A stretch of 5,254 nt of DNA, from positions 1-5,254 of the forward strand of contig JAOZRQ010000133.1 of NCBI GenBank assembly GCA_029940115.1, given 5' to 3'. This document shows, in pieces, positions 5,205-5,254 of this stretch. How positions within the stretch are numbered: the stretch's first letter is position 1; every line of letters starts with the position of its first letter. Source of the DNA: Desulfobacterales bacterium. GTDB lineage: Bacteria; Desulfobacterota; Desulfobacteria; Desulfobacterales; 4be13. The translations under genes and the position numbers were made by a program. Under the pieces are notes generated by a model. That model was not told where the DNA came from, did no database searches, and was given only the letters and a program-made list of their open reading frames with translations.

Positions 5205-5254
5205 CCGGCTTTTTCCCAAACAGGCGGAATCCCCCAACTGCGAGAAAAAGCCGG
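5205..5254. repeat. 11-bp inverted repeat reaching the window end
   Basis: CCGGCTTTTTC (5205-5215) and GAAAAAGCCGG (5244-5254) are perfect inverted copies with a 28-base interval. The right copy ends at the last base of the window, so the symmetry may extend further. It could be a hairpin upstream of the kinase, a terminator of a gene outside the window, or the edge of another small palindromic element. No gene lies between 5163 and 5254. Confidence 0.6.

Overview
The window reads like accessory chromosome of a mid-GC Gram-negative bacterium, most likely a Desulfobacterota (former Deltaproteobacteria) relative such as a Desulfonema-like sulfate reducer. This is inferred from two things. The HisKA segment of the large histidine kinase (…TDMEAIRAYLKKRGI…) resembles kinases I associate with that group. 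The many short AAGGATGA-type repeats and CCGCCT..AGGCGG hairpins are of the sort found in large, repeat-rich genomes of that group. No rRNA, tRNA or CRISPR is visible, and species cannot be fixed from the sequence alone.

Layout, left to right. Bases 1-120 are a 9-bp tandem repeat that enters from outside the window. It runs directly into an array of 14-bp AAGGATGAAATATG-like units (121-191). A small unrecognised gene on the + strand (250-519, 89 aa) follows, and its stop codon lies inside a second 14-bp array (512-550). Next is a 159-bp near-palindrome (589-747) flanked by an exact 8-bp direct repeat, which looks like a MITE-type non-autonomous element. All genes from 787 to 5087 are on the - strand. 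They are a toxin-antitoxin pair (UPF0175-like antitoxin 1641-1336, PIN-domain toxin 1335-787, directly abutting), a family 2 glycosyltransferase (2594-1854) and a membrane-bound PAS sensor histidine kinase (5087-2598). The kinase and glycosyltransferase are separated by only 3 bases.

How the pieces work together. The antitoxin and toxin form one translationally coupled operon preceded by dyad symmetry that could serve for autoregulation. The kinase and glycosyltransferase form a second coupled pair. It may link an extracytoplasmic signal to sugar transfer onto a surface glycan, although no response regulator is present.

The most unusual theme is the 14-bp repeat. Each unit holds a Shine-Dalgarno-like AAGGA, the stop triplet TGA and an ATG at ribosome-compatible spacing. 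Three genes (89 aa gene, toxin, kinase) end at the TGA of such a unit, and the glycosyltransferase starts at the ATG of one. An identical unit lies upstream of the kinase. The repeat therefore looks built into gene boundaries rather than merely placed between genes.
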